Source of the DNA: Bacillus cereus G9842
Lineage (GTDB): Bacteria; Bacillota; Bacilli; Bacillales; Bacillaceae_G
Direction of reading: 5' to 3'
DNA: 64,000 nt
NCBI RefSeq assembly: GCF_000021305.1
Contig: NC_011772.1
Location: forward strand, 1,340,001 to 1,404,000
The notes below the pieces were generated by a model that saw only the letters and a program-made list of their open reading frames with translations, did no database searches and was not told where the DNA came from. Made by a program: the position numbers and the translations under genes. Of this stretch, positions 44,626 to 53,556 are shown piece by piece. How positions within the stretch are numbered: position 1 is the stretch's first letter; the number at the start of each line of letters is the position of its first letter.

Positions 44626-45421
44626 AAAGGGAAATAATGATTAATCTAGTTCCAAGAATAATTAACGTAATACGTAATAAATTAATTACGGCGTTACCAC
44701 TCAGTTTTGTATTAATGTAAGCCCCGATTTTTCCGCCGATCCATGCACCAGGAATAAGGATTAATGCATAAATCCAGCTGACATTTCCAAGTGAGATGTG
44801 AGTTGCAGAACTTACAATTGCTGATAGAAATACGATGAACATTGAAGTTGCTACTGCAATATGTGCTGGGAATGCAAAAAGAAGCATCATTGCTGGAACA
44901 AGTAAGGCACCGCCACCAATTCCAAATAACCCAGATATAAACCCAACTATAAAGGCGATAAAGATAGCAAGAAACGGTGGGAATTGGTAGTGTACAGCAT
45001 TTCCATCATTATCTGTAAAAGAACGCTTAATTACAGACGTATTTGAGAGGGAAAGAGGTTTTAATTTGTCTCGAAGCATAAGTAGAATTGAGACGAATAT
45101 AAGGAAAATCCCAAAGTATAAAGAAAATGTGTCTTGGTTTAAAAATTTATTTGCCCATGATCCGATAATACCACCAGGACCGCTTCCGATAAATAAAATA
45201 AGTCCACTTTTATAATCCACTCGCTTATGCTTCATGTAAGTAAGGGTAGAAGATAGTCCTGTGAAAACGACTGTTACCATAGAAGTCCCTACTGCAAGTT
45301 GTGGTGATAAACTGTGTAATCCAATTAATAACGGAACAATAATAATTCCGCCTCCAAGCCCAACTAGGCTGCCGACTGTCCCGGCGATTAGTCCGATGAA
45401 AAGTAACATGATGTATTCCAA
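44621..45421 (-). CDS. TSUP (TauE/SafE) family permease
   Basis: This 266-residue membrane protein has about eight helices and the two duplicated TauE/SafE repeats (GTVGSLVGLGGGIIIVPLL near residue 15; GFISGLFGIGGGALLVPAMML near residue 155). Family members export or import sulfite, sulfoacetate, sulfate or related anions. The start is TTG 45421 behind AGAGGAG; the longer frame is unsupported. Substrate unknown. Confidence 0.85.
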   Translation of the reverse strand: MEYIMLLFIGLIAGTVGSLVGLGGGIIIVPLLIGLHSLSPQLAVGTSMVTVVFTGLSSTLTYMKHKRVDYKSGLILFIGSGPGGIIGSWANKFLNQDTFSLYFGIFLIFVSILLMLRDKLKPLSLSNTSVIKRSFTDNDGNAVHYQFPPFLAIFIAFIVGFISGLFGIGGGALLVPAMMLLFAFPAHIAVATSMFIVFLSAIVSSATHISLGNVSWIYALILIPGAWIGGKIGAYINTKLSGNAVINLLRITLIILGTRLIIISLL

Positions 45422-45495
45422 AATTGCCAACTCCTCTAAATAACTTATCCACCAATTATTATACACGCTTTTTAATGAGAAATAGGCTTGTTCAC

Positions 45496-45537
45496 AAAAA
45501 AGTCGTCTTCCTAGAAAAATAAGGAAGACGACTTTTG
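45496..45537. terminator. Terminator after pit
   Basis: AAAAGTCGTCTTCCT and AGGAAGACGACTTTT form a 15-bp stem; it terminates the pit transcript on the minus strand. Confidence 0.9.
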
Positions 45538-45538
45538 A

Positions 45539-46537
45539 TTAGAAAACAAAATGTAATAGGTAGTAAAACAGAGCAGCTAAAGAAGCTGAAATAGGAAGTG
45601 TAATAACCCATGTAATTAACATACGTTTTGCAGTTCCCCATTTTACCCCCTTCACACGGTGAGAAGCACCAACCCCTAAAATAGAAGAAGAGATAACGTG
45701 CGTCGTACTAACCGGTAAGTGAATGAATGTTGCACCGAAAATAACAAGTGATGATGATAAATCGGCAGCTACACCATTTACAGGACGAATTTTCATAATT
45801 TGTCCACCGACAGTTTTAATAATTTTCCATCCACCGACAGAAGTACCAAGTCCCATTGCGATAGCACAAGATAATTGTACCCAGAACGGGATATCGCTAG
45901 AAGTATGATAGTTATTAGCCATAAGAGCCATCGTAATGATTCCCATTGCTTTTTGTGCATCATTCGTACCGTGTGTATAGGCTTGTAATGCTGCAGTGAA
46001 AATCTGGAATATACGGAAGTTTTTATTCGTTTTCGTTAAGTTAAAGTTTTTAAAGACCACTTTAAAAATACTGTAAACGATATAACCAATAACGAAAGCG
46101 ATAATTGGTGAAATGATTAAAGCTTCAAGAATTTTAATGAATCCTTTAAGGTTTAATGAGCTAATACCAGCAGCAGCAATGGCTGCACCTGCGATGGAGC
46201 CAATAATTGCATGCGAAGAACTACTTGGGATACCGTAGTACCAAGTAATTAAGTTCCATGCTATCGCCGCAAGCAAAGCAGCTAAAATTACAAGAGAACC
46301 ATTTTGTAAAGCAAATGGGTCAACGATATCTTTTGTAATCGTTTTTGCTACACCTGTAAATGTCATTGCACCTAAAAAGTTCATAATAGCTGCCATAATA
46401 ATTGCATGTCTAGGCTTTAGAGCTTTCGTTGAAACAGCCGTTGCAATAGCGTTTGCTGTATCGTGAAATCCATTGATAAAGTCAAAAGCTAAAGCGCAAA
46501 TGACTACTAAAACGGTCAGTATCAAGAGTGTATCCAT
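45539..46537 (-). CDS. pit: Low-affinity phosphate transporter, PiT family
   Basis: This 332-residue membrane protein has about ten helices and both PiT signatures: FDFINGFHDTANAIATAVST near residue 18 and the C-terminal HGTNDAQKAMGIITMAL plus PVSTTHVISSSILGVG segments. It moves metal-phosphate with protons. ATG 46537 behind AAGGAG is chosen over 46543. It follows the DUF47 gene by 11 bases in one operon. Confidence 0.94.
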   Translation of the reverse strand: MDTLLILTVLVVICALAFDFINGFHDTANAIATAVSTKALKPRHAIIMAAIMNFLGAMTFTGVAKTITKDIVDPFALQNGSLVILAALLAAIAWNLITWYYGIPSSSSHAIIGSIAGAAIAAAGISSLNLKGFIKILEALIISPIIAFVIGYIVYSIFKVVFKNFNLTKTNKNFRIFQIFTAALQAYTHGTNDAQKAMGIITMALMANNYHTSSDIPFWVQLSCAIAMGLGTSVGGWKIIKTVGGQIMKIRPVNGVAADLSSSLVIFGATFIHLPVSTTHVISSSILGVGASHRVKGVKWGTAKRMLITWVITLPISASLAALFYYLLHFVF

Positions 46538-46548
46538 GATCAAACTCC

Positions 46549-47169
46549 TTACGCGTTCTTCATAATAATTGTTTCTAATACGTTTGCAACGCTTTGACAG
46601 CTATCAGCTACTTCTTCAAGCTCTTCGTAAATCTCTTTAAATTGAATAATCTTAATCGGATCTTTTTCACGAGAGAATAAGTGCTTAATCGCATGACGAC
46701 GAATATCATCGCATTGTGATTCGTAATCCTTAATCTTAATCGCGTTCGTACGAATGTCGACTAACTTCTTTTTAGACAGTAGTTCAACAGAGTTTGCAAT
46801 CTCAATCGCACATTGATTAATTGCTTCCACGAATTTAATCATGTATTCATCAGCTTCTGTAATAGAATACATTTCGAACAGACCAGCACTGTGATCTAAT
46901 CCGTCTAATACATCATCCATACTCATTGCAAGTTGTAGGATGTCCTCACGTTCAATTGGAGTAATAAACGCTTTGTTTAGCTCCATAATGATTTCGTGAA
47001 TAAATGAGTCACCTTTTGACTCATACTCTTTCATGCGCATAGAAAACTCTTTTAAATCGCTAGCATTTTTAATTTTATACTCCACGAAAAACTGCGCGCC
47101 TTCTTTTAAATTTTCGGAAACATTCATTAACATTTCAGAAAATTTATCTTTTTTTGATTTAAAGACCAT
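46549..47169 (-). CDS. DUF47 (PhoU-like) partner of Pit
   Basis: This 206-residue all-helical protein resembles PhoU: conserved acidic helices with EYESKGDSFIHEIIMELNKA, EREDILQLAMSMDDVLDGLD, and ESQCDDIRRHAIKHLF carry metal-binding ExxxD-type residues. DUF47 proteins are regularly encoded just before pit genes and are thought to modulate the transporter. ATG 47169 follows GGGGGTAAC. Confidence 0.9.
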   Translation of the reverse strand: MVFKSKKDKFSEMLMNVSENLKEGAQFFVEYKIKNASDLKEFSMRMKEYESKGDSFIHEIIMELNKAFITPIEREDILQLAMSMDDVLDGLDHSAGLFEMYSITEADEYMIKFVEAINQCAIEIANSVELLSKKKLVDIRTNAIKIKDYESQCDDIRRHAIKHLFSREKDPIKIIQFKEIYEELEEVADSCQSVANVLETIIMKNA

Positions 47170-47480
47170 TATTGTTACCCCCACAAAAGTAATATATGTA
47201 AAATATATTGGCTAATCAATTCTAACAAAAAACTGTCGTTTTTTAAAACATTTTATCGAAAAGTTTACAAAAACTTAACATAACTCTCGTTGTTCTATTA
47301 ATAATATTAATATCCAATAGTGAATATCTTACTTGTAGAATGTCCTTTTCTTGCAAAAAGTATGAATGTAAAAGAAAAGCTTTACACTATAGGAATGACT
47401 ACGTTATTATAGTAAATTTAAAAGGCGGTATATTCTTCCTTTTAAAAAGAAGAGTGTAAATAAATGAAGGAAGTGAACGA
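47170..47480 (+). promoter_or_regulatory. Intergenic region with PBP promoter
   Basis: This 311-base AT-rich region separates divergent genes. TTTACA (47381-47386) and TATTAT (47405-47410), spacer 18, are the likely promoter of the class A PBP gene. They lie within an imperfect inverted repeat (TTTACACTATA...TATAGTAAA). No other gene or RNA is seen. Confidence 0.5.
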
Positions 47481-49523
47481 ATGAAATTGAAGAACACTCA
47501 TTTTAAAAAAATGCTTGAGTGGTTCAATAAGAGGAAGAAACTTCGTAATTCATTAATTGTATTGGGAAGTGTACTCATTACTCTATTTATTGCTATAAAT
47601 ATAATAATATCCATTCAAGACATATCTGAATTAAAACAAGCTGTTCCACAACCGACTTTAATTTATGATGCAAATAATGAGGTCGCAACTAAATTAGCTT
47701 CTTCGAAAACAGAAGGTGTTAAAAGAAAAGATATTCCTGATATTATGGTTCAGGCAATTGTTGCAGTAGAAGATAAGGGTTTTTTTAACCATCATGGTAT
47801 TTATTATAGTGGAATTATAAGTGCAGTTTTTAAAAATATTACAGCAGGAGAAGTTGTAGCAGGGGGAAGTACAATTACACAACAGCTTGCAAAGAATGTA
47901 TTTTTGACACAAGATCGTACATTTTCTCGTAAAATAAAGGAATACTTTTTAACCAAAAAAATAGAACGTACTTATACAAAAGATGAAATTATTGAAATGT
48001 ATATGAATCAAATTTATTTTGGGGAAGGTGCTTGGGGAATAAAGAGGGCAGCTAAATCTTATTTTGATAAAGAGGTAAAAGATTTATCAATTTCAGAAGC
48101 TGCAACGATTGCAGGTTTAATTAAAGCGCCGTCTGCGTATTCTCCTTATAAAAACTTTAATAAATCAATTGAACGACGTAATGTCGTATTAAGTTTAATG
48201 AAGGAACAAGGATATATTTCTGAAGAGCAATACAATAAAGAAAAAGAGTCAGGCCTTGTATTAAAACGTGGGGTTGATGATAAATACAAAGGTAAATACT
48301 CCCAATATGTAGACTATATAGTTAGAGAAGCGATGGATAAGTATGAATTAACACAAAATGAAATTTTAGCAGGTGGTTATCGTATTTATACAGAGCTTGA
48401 TCCGAAAAAACAACAAGCTGTAGAAGATGTTGTGAATAATGATAGTTATTTCAAAGATAGTGGCTCAGATCAACTTATGCAAACGGGTGTAGTCCTTATA
48501 AATCCAAAAACAGGCGGTGTTCCAGCTTTAGTTGGAGGTAGAGGACCATATCAGTTTTTACAATTTAATCATGCTACGCAATTAAAAAGACAGCCAGGTT
48601 CAACATTAAAGCCTCTAGCTGTATATGTACCCGCTTTAGAACAAGGGTATGAAGTATACGATATATTAAAAGATGAACCATTTCATATTAAAGAATATGA
48701 ACCGAAAAATAGTGATCAGGCCTTTCATGGTAATGTGACAATGTATGAAGCGGTAGCAAAGTCGTATAATGTTTCCGCTGTGTGGCTATTAGAACAAATA
48801 GGATTAGATAAAGGATTGAAATCTTTAGAGCGATTTGGTATTCCGTTAGTACCAGAAGACCGTACGTATCCAATTGCTTTAGGTGGGATGCATGTAGGGA
48901 CATCACCATTTGTAATGGCCCAAGCATATAGTACATTTGCTAATGATGGGGTTCAAGTAGAGGCTCATGCAATTAGAGAAGTTCAAAATGCTGAAGGGGA
49001 AATAATAGGGAAATGGTATAAGAAAGAGACACGAGTGACGAGTGAGAAAATTGCTCAAAAGATGACGTATTTATTAAAAGGTGTTGTAGAAAAGGGAACA
49101 GGTGGAAAAGCGAAAGTTACTAATGTTGATACAGCAGGGAAGACAGGGACTACTCAACTTGTAAATGGCCCGAGCGTAGGGGCAAAGGACTCGTGGTTTG
49201 TAGGATACACACCAGATTTAGTAGGTGCAGTTTGGGTAGGATATGACAAAACAGATAGCGAGCATTATGTTCCAGGTGGTAGTCAAATTACAACGACGAT
49301 GTTCCGGGATATCATGAAAAAAGCAAATGCAAACCCAGCCCAAAAAGCGTTCCAATTGTCGTTAATATCTGAGGCGGACTATAAAAAACAATTGCAAACA
49401 ATTGAAGAAGAAAAGCGAAGAAAAGAAGAAGAAAAGAAAAGGCAAGAAGAAGAACAAAAAAGGAAAAAAGAACAGCAAGAGTGGTTTAATAAAGTAAAAG
49501 AGTGGATTCCATCGTTATGGTAA
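47481..49523 (+). CDS. Class A penicillin-binding protein (PBP1A family)
   Basis: This 680-residue bifunctional enzyme polymerises and cross-links peptidoglycan. It has a short cytosolic segment and one membrane helix (residues ~22-48). The GT51 glycosyltransferase domain follows (VEDKGFFNHHG, GGSTITQQLAKN, KIERTYTKDEIIEMYMNQIYFG). The transpeptidase domain has SxxK in QPGSTLKPL, SYN in AKSYNVSAVW and KTGT in AGKTGTTQ. The C-terminal 35 residues are a highly charged Glu/Lys/Arg tail ending VKEWIPSLW. The usual Arg in EDxRF is replaced by Gly. Confidence 0.93.
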   Translation: MKLKNTHFKKMLEWFNKRKKLRNSLIVLGSVLITLFIAINIIISIQDISELKQAVPQPTLIYDANNEVATKLASSKTEGVKRKDIPDIMVQAIVAVEDKGFFNHHGIYYSGIISAVFKNITAGEVVAGGSTITQQLAKNVFLTQDRTFSRKIKEYFLTKKIERTYTKDEIIEMYMNQIYFGEGAWGIKRAAKSYFDKEVKDLSISEAATIAGLIKAPSAYSPYKNFNKSIERRNVVLSLMKEQGYISEEQYNKEKESGLVLKRGVDDKYKGKYSQYVDYIVREAMDKYELTQNEILAGGYRIYTELDPKKQQAVEDVVNNDSYFKDSGSDQLMQTGVVLINPKTGGVPALVGGRGPYQFLQFNHATQLKRQPGSTLKPLAVYVPALEQGYEVYDILKDEPFHIKEYEPKNSDQAFHGNVTMYEAVAKSYNVSAVWLLEQIGLDKGLKSLERFGIPLVPEDRTYPIALGGMHVGTSPFVMAQAYSTFANDGVQVEAHAIREVQNAEGEIIGKWYKKETRVTSEKIAQKMTYLLKGVVEKGTGGKAKVTNVDTAGKTGTTQLVNGPSVGAKDSWFVGYTPDLVGAVWVGYDKTDSEHYVPGGSQITTTMFRDIMKKANANPAQKAFQLSLISEADYKKQLQTIEEEKRRKEEEKKRQEEEQKRKKEQQEWFNKVKEWIPSLW

Positions 49524-49526
49524 AAG

Positions 49527-49560
49527 AAAGAGGCGAATTACGTTATTCGCCTCTTTCTCA
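49527..49560 (+). terminator. PBP terminator
   Basis: AAAGAGGCGAAT and ATTCGCCTCTTT form a 12-bp stem followed by CTC. Confidence 0.85.
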
Positions 49561-49603
49561 TGTGAAAAATGAAGTGAGCTCATAATTAGTGGGGTAAATG
49601 CTA

Positions 49604-50032
49604 CTATTCATTAAGAGTAATGTTGGTACTGCCAAAGGATTGAGAATCGTATGTGATGATTATTGTTCCTTTACTAATCGGTTCGTATGGTAATTCTTCT
49701 TCATAACTACCATTATTTTCATTATGGATAGTCAGCGTGATTTCATCAATTCCTTTATTTGTATACTGATCTTTAATCGTTTCAGTAATTTGAAGTAGAG
49801 TTTCGTAACTAGAAGCTTTCGTAATAAGCATTCCTTTTATAACTTTTTTTTCATTATTTGTGGAATTGGAATAAAGGATGTTGTTTTGTTTCGTATACAA
49901 AAGTGTGTATGGAACTGTTTTTCTCTCTGCTTTTGAAATAGTAGAATATTTTAGAGTTAAAAAAAACCCTACACATAAAATAATGCATATCATAAGAGCA
50001 ATCCAAATGCGTATCGGTGACATAACTCTCAT
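49604..50032 (-). CDS. Membrane-anchored hypothetical protein
   Basis: This 142-residue product has one N-terminal helix (IRIWIALMICIILCVGFFLTL) and an exported domain with several Thr/Ile strands (GIDEITLTIHNENNGSYEEE, GTIIITYDSQSFGSTNI). ATG 50032 follows AGAGGGATG. No family recognised. It stands alone between the PBP gene and a pseudogene. Confidence 0.7.
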   Translation of the reverse strand: MRVMSPIRIWIALMICIILCVGFFLTLKYSTISKAERKTVPYTLLYTKQNNILYSNSTNNEKKVIKGMLITKASSYETLLQITETIKDQYTNKGIDEITLTIHNENNGSYEEELPYEPISKGTIIITYDSQSFGSTNITLNE

Positions 50033-50121
50033 TTTTCATCCCTCTTTCATATCTTTGACTTCATTATTTATCATACAAAATGAGGATTAAGATAGAGTAA
50101 ATTTGAGGTAAAGAAACGTAA

Positions 50122-50164
50122 AGAAGGAGCACTTATCCTCCCAAATAAGTGCTCCTTTTTATTA
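50122..50164. terminator. Terminator hairpin downstream of the pseudogene
   Basis: AAGGAGCACTTAT and ATAAGTGCTCCTT form a 13-bp stem with T-rich flanks on both strands. It lies just past the pseudogene stop on the minus strand and was probably its terminator. Confidence 0.7.
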
Positions 50165-50249
50165 AAAGAGAGATTTAATAGACAATCAAAATCACACCTA
50201 TTACTTATAAATGTGTTTAGTCCTCCCAAAATATTATCGGAAATTGTGG

Positions 50250-50762
50250 TTAGTAAATTCGGAGTACAGATAGTGTCGCAGTTGTATCGCCCGTGTTAGG
50301 AATAGAAATAGTATTTGCTGTAGGTTGTACAGAAATCGTTGTACCAGCTTGTAAAGTAACAATTGTAGAGAAAGAAACAGCACTACTGATAACATTAGTT
50401 GAAAAATTACGAGTAGGTGGTTGGCCATTGAATGAAATACCGAATCCAAACGGTGAAGAGCCTGGGAAAGTTGTAGATGCCGAGAAACTAATATCATATA
50501 CGCCTGTAAAGTATGTGTAGTGTCATTAAAGTTAATATTATTTATTTCAAAAACTTGATTTAATTGAATATTAATTCCAGTTGATATTGTTTGAGCATTG
50601 GAGTTTCCTATTGCAGCTATAGTTACCCGAATCGGAGTACCCGCTGGTCCAGTAGCGCCTCCACCTAGGAACCAGATCCATATTGAACTAAGACAGCTTG
50701 AATAGCTTGGCCGAGAGCTTGAAGAAGTCTAACAAATTATTTAAGTTCGGACTTAGAGATGT
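50250..50762 (-). pseudogene. Degenerate exosporium-type collagen-like glycoprotein
   Basis: Reading the minus strand gives fragments in different frames. SPNLNNLLDFF and LLQALGQAIQAVLVQ come first (leader region of exosporium collagen-like proteins), then GGATGPAGTPIRVTIAA (remnant of a Gly-X-Y repeat joined to the C-terminal domain). After a frameshift near 50500, HYTYFTGVYDISFSAST and FNGQPPTRNFSTNVISS follow, ending VSVQPT-like strands and LSVLRIY before TAA at 50250-50252. At least two frame changes, an in-frame stop and loss of nearly all collagen triplets show inactivation. A BclA/BclB-like origin is inferred. Confidence 0.75.
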
Positions 50763-50993
50763 TGATATAACTACAAGCTCTTACTTCGCAACAATCATTA
50801 CCATAAAATACTTTCCCTTTATTTTTGTTGTTTATCTTTGCATTCCTTTCTTTCATAGAATAATAGTCGTTACTATATATTATAATGAAATTTAAATTAA
50901 ATTCGTGATGGACAAACTACTATTTCTCAAAAAATAAGAAGTTTACCTACCTAACACGAACAATAAAGAAGTAGAGAAAAATCTATATGTTTT
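50763..50993. other. AT-rich remnant upstream of the pseudogene
   Basis: This stretch probably held the promoter and 5' end of the decayed collagen-like gene. I see only short frames and no terminator, RNA motif or intact gene. Confidence 0.4.
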
Positions 50994-51043
50994 AAAAAAC
51001 TCCCTTTAATTGTTAGAGTGTGCTTAACAATTAAAGGGAGTTA
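50994..51043 (-). terminator. Terminator of the PAS kinase gene
   Basis: AACTCCCTTTAATTGTTA and its exact 18-base reverse complement enclose a nine-base loop; on the minus strand GTT is followed by TTTTAAAAC. It lies 20 bases past the kinase stop. Confidence 0.9.
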
Positions 51044-51062
51044 ATAGAACAGCATTCTCATT

Positions 51063-52328
51063 TTATAAGTTAATTGCTTCACGATTTACTTTAGGTAAAA
51101 TCGGAATAGAAATAGTGAAGGTTGTACCGTCTGGATCACTAGTCATTTTGAGCGTACCGTTATGATTTTGGATGATTTTTTTTGTTACTGATAAGCCTAG
51201 TCCTGTCCCCGAATCCTTCGTTGAGAAGAATGGATCAAAGATATATTCTTGAATAGCTAGAGGAATACCAATTCCATTGTCTGTGAAAGTAATCCGAACG
51301 AAGTTATCTAGGCGATAACTAGTGATTTGAATAGAAAGAGGCTTTTCGCCTTGAGCATCGACGGCATTTTGAAATAGGTTTAAAAATACTTGAACAAGTT
51401 CATGTCGATCAATATTGACTAAAATATCATCTAATTCATTAGAAAAGTTATAATCAATTGAAATGTTATGCAAGAAGACTTCACTAGCTAGTAACTGTTG
51501 AATATAGTCGCATAAAAATGTATTAATAGGAAACGGTTCTCTTGTAAATTCACGTGTTTTTGAAATGGCTAAAAATTTTGTAATAATACTATTTGCACGA
51601 TCTAATTCAGGGATAAGTAAGCTTTTAAATAACTCTTTATTTGATGGAGAAACACTTTCTTGTAAAAATTGTAAGTATCCTCGTACTGTCGTAAGAGGGT
51701 TTCGTACCTCGTGTGCAATTCCGGCTGCGATTCGTCCTGCTAACGAAAACTTCTCTGCATCACGCTCTGTGTTTAAATAATGAAAGACACTAATAACCCT
51801 AAAAATCTCCCCGTTATAATCGCGAATAATTCGGTTGTTTATAATGCCATAGTTTTTGTCTAAAACTTCTTCATTATATATTTCTGTTCCCGTTCTTAAT
51901 GTTTCAATCGCTTTAATTTTTTCTTCCGGCAAGTTTAGTAATTGTTGAATCGGTTTTCCGATAATATCATTTCGTATTACACCGAAATCATCTGCGGCAA
52001 CTTGATTACATAAAGTAATATTCCCTTTACTATCGACAAAGGTTACATGATGTGAAAAGGCATCAAAAATATGTACAAAGTGTTTTTCAAGTTGTTCAAA
52101 TAAGAATAATGAATCACAAGTAAGTTGAAAATGAGCCTCTTTATTCTCTTTTGGTATTTCTTGAATGGAATGAGTTGCTCTAGTTTTCTTTATTTGTAAA
52201 CCAATATGTGGATTTTTGTATGTGAAATGATGTGGTAATTGATTTACAAGTTCTTCATAAAAACGCACTTTATTTTCTAGTTCTTCAATTCGTTTTTCAT
52301 GAGATACAGTAGCATCGTTTGGAAGCAT
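51063..52328 (-). CDS. PAS-domain sensor histidine kinase (sporulation-kinase type)
   Basis: This 421-residue soluble kinase has an N-terminal coiled segment (HEKRIEELENKVRFYEELV), a PAS domain (HVTFVDSKGNITLCNQVAAD), and HisKA with phospho-His in AAGIAHEVRNPLTTVRGYLQFL near residue 215. The HATPase region follows (NLFQNAVDA, DNGIGIP, GTGLGLSVTK). The architecture matches the KinA-E-like kinases feeding the Spo0 phosphorelay, and no response regulator is adjacent, as usual for that group. ATG 52328 is taken as start; its AGGGG spacing is long (12). Confidence 0.87.
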   Translation of the reverse strand: MLPNDATVSHEKRIEELENKVRFYEELVNQLPHHFTYKNPHIGLQIKKTRATHSIQEIPKENKEAHFQLTCDSLFLFEQLEKHFVHIFDAFSHHVTFVDSKGNITLCNQVAADDFGVIRNDIIGKPIQQLLNLPEEKIKAIETLRTGTEIYNEEVLDKNYGIINNRIIRDYNGEIFRVISVFHYLNTERDAEKFSLAGRIAAGIAHEVRNPLTTVRGYLQFLQESVSPSNKELFKSLLIPELDRANSIITKFLAISKTREFTREPFPINTFLCDYIQQLLASEVFLHNISIDYNFSNELDDILVNIDRHELVQVFLNLFQNAVDAQGEKPLSIQITSYRLDNFVRITFTDNGIGIPLAIQEYIFDPFFSTKDSGTGLGLSVTKKIIQNHNGTLKMTSDPDGTTFTISIPILPKVNREAINL

Positions 52329-52479
52329 AAATAAATAACCCCTCATTTTAAAAATTCTTCCATATAGTATATCATATTTTAATAAGGATACTCTTAAAGA
52401 AAGGGCCACTTAATGAAATTGATTAGCAAAAGTGTTTGGGGAGTGAATAGAAGATAAAGTTAAAAAGGGAGGAATATAT

Positions 52480-53325
52480 GTGCTGTTCATTGGAGTGACA
52501 GGATGGGGAGATCATGATTCTTTATACGTAGATTCCTATGAAAATAGAAATAAATTACGAACATATAGTGAGTATTTTCCTATTGTGGAAGTGGATAGTT
52601 CATTTTACGCGATGCAACCTGCACGAAATTATATAAAATGGGCAATGGAAACGCCGAAAGATTTTTCTTTTGTCGTAAAAGCGTATCAAGGAATGACAGG
52701 ACATATGAAAGGGGAATTTCCTTTTTCTACGTTTGATGAGATGTTTGATGTGTATAAGCAGTCCATTCTTCCTTTAATAGAAGCTAATAAATTAAAAACA
52801 ATTTTATTTCAATATCCACCATGGTTTGATTGCAAAAAGAAAAATGTAGATTTTCTTCGATATACGAAAGAAAAAATGGAAGGTTTACCATGTGCAATAG
52901 AATTTCGAAATCAAACATGGTTTTATCCAGAAATGAGAGATAAGACGTTACAGTTTCTAGAACAGGAGAAATGGGTTCATACAATTTGTGATGAACCACA
53001 GGCTGGGATAGGTTCTGTGCCACTCGTATTAGAGGTTACGAATTCAAACATGGCATTAATACGTTTTCACGGTCGAAATGTTCATGGTTGGCTTGATAAA
53101 GGGGAAAATTGGAGAGCGGTTCGTTGTTTATATCGCTACAACAATAAAGAACTGGAAGAATGGGTGGAACGACTAGAGCAATTAAAAAAGAAAACAAAGG
53201 ATATATACGTACTGTTTAACAACAATTCAGGTGGGGATGCAGCAGATAATGCGAAACAGCTTATGAAAATGATGAACATTACATATGGTGAGCCGAAGCC
53301 GGAGCAATTAAATTTTTTTGAATGA
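52480..53325 (+). CDS. yunF: DUF72 family protein YunF
   Basis: This 281-residue protein has the DUF72 barrel pattern: IGVTGWGDHDSLY at the N terminus, FPIVEVDSSFYAMQP, FSFVVKAYQGMTGH, FRNQTWF and the C-terminal YVLFNNNSGGDAADNA. The enzymatic role is not established. GTG 52480 follows GGGAGGAA at a good distance. The stop is followed by the FsrA-like sRNA gene on the opposite strand, whose terminator hairpin it probably shares. Confidence 0.85.
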   Translation: MLFIGVTGWGDHDSLYVDSYENRNKLRTYSEYFPIVEVDSSFYAMQPARNYIKWAMETPKDFSFVVKAYQGMTGHMKGEFPFSTFDEMFDVYKQSILPLIEANKLKTILFQYPPWFDCKKKNVDFLRYTKEKMEGLPCAIEFRNQTWFYPEMRDKTLQFLEQEKWVHTICDEPQAGIGSVPLVLEVTNSNMALIRFHGRNVHGWLDKGENWRAVRCLYRYNNKELEEWVERLEQLKKKTKDIYVLFNNNSGGDAADNAKQLMKMMNITYGEPKPEQLNFFE

Positions 53326-53328
53326 TAA

Positions 53329-53441
53329 TAAACAAGAAAGGCACTGTACAAACAGGGGGAATGTACAGTGCCTTTCTATATGAAAAAGAGGGGTAACAAT
53401 GTTACTGAGCGTTTGGTTGATTCATCAATTGTTGGCTTCAT
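53329..53441 (-). ncRNA. Fur-controlled small RNA, FsrA-like
   Basis: On the minus strand a promoter (TTGACA, 17 bases, TATCAT) overlapped by a Fur box is followed about 110 bases later by a 16-bp terminator stem: AGAAAGGCACTGTACA (53377-53362) with TGTACAGTGCCTTTCT (53350-53335), then TGTTTATT. There is no ORF with a ribosome binding site. The RNA has two C-rich single-stranded tracts: ACCCCTCTTTTTC (about 53394-53382) and TTCCCCCT in the terminator loop. Size, Fur control and C-rich tracts are the hallmarks of B. subtilis FsrA, the iron-sparing sRNA. Confidence 0.75.
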
Positions 53442-53446
53442 AATAA

Positions 53447-53475
53447 ATGATAATGGTTATCATTATCATTGTCAA
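53447..53475 (-). promoter_or_regulatory. Promoter with Fur box for the sRNA
   Basis: TTGACA (53475-53470) and TATCAT (53452-53447) on the minus strand have a 17-base spacer. GATAATGGTTATCATTATC (53449-53467) matches the 19-base Fur consensus at 18 positions and covers the spacer and -10, so iron-loaded Fur would block transcription. Confidence 0.85.
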
Positions 53476-53519
53476 TGGTTTTTCTAAAAATATATAAAAA
53501 ACTTTGTATATTTTAAATA

Positions 53520-53556
53520 GAGATAAAAAAAGAACAGCATTAATGCTGTTCTTTTC
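53520..53556 (-). terminator. Terminator overlapping the RHH gene end
   Basis: AAAGAACAGC and GCTGTTCTTT form the stem; on the minus strand T residues follow. The hairpin includes the last codons of the RHH gene. Confidence 0.75.

Noticed and set aside
50234..50497. Minus-strand 87-codon ORF
   Set aside because: It is in the wrong frame relative to the beta-domain signature (VYDISFSAS...LSVLRIY); it arises from the frameshift in the pseudogene.
50293..50520. Plus-strand ORF of 75 codons
   Set aside because: It is the complement of the collagen-like pseudogene's C-terminal domain and has no ribosome binding site.
53399..53443. Plus-strand 14-codon ORF with AGAGGGG ribosome binding site
   Set aside because: It lies antisense to the proposed Fur-regulated RNA; the apparent binding site is just the complement of the RNA's CCCCUCU tract. 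There is no plus-strand promoter or terminator for it.
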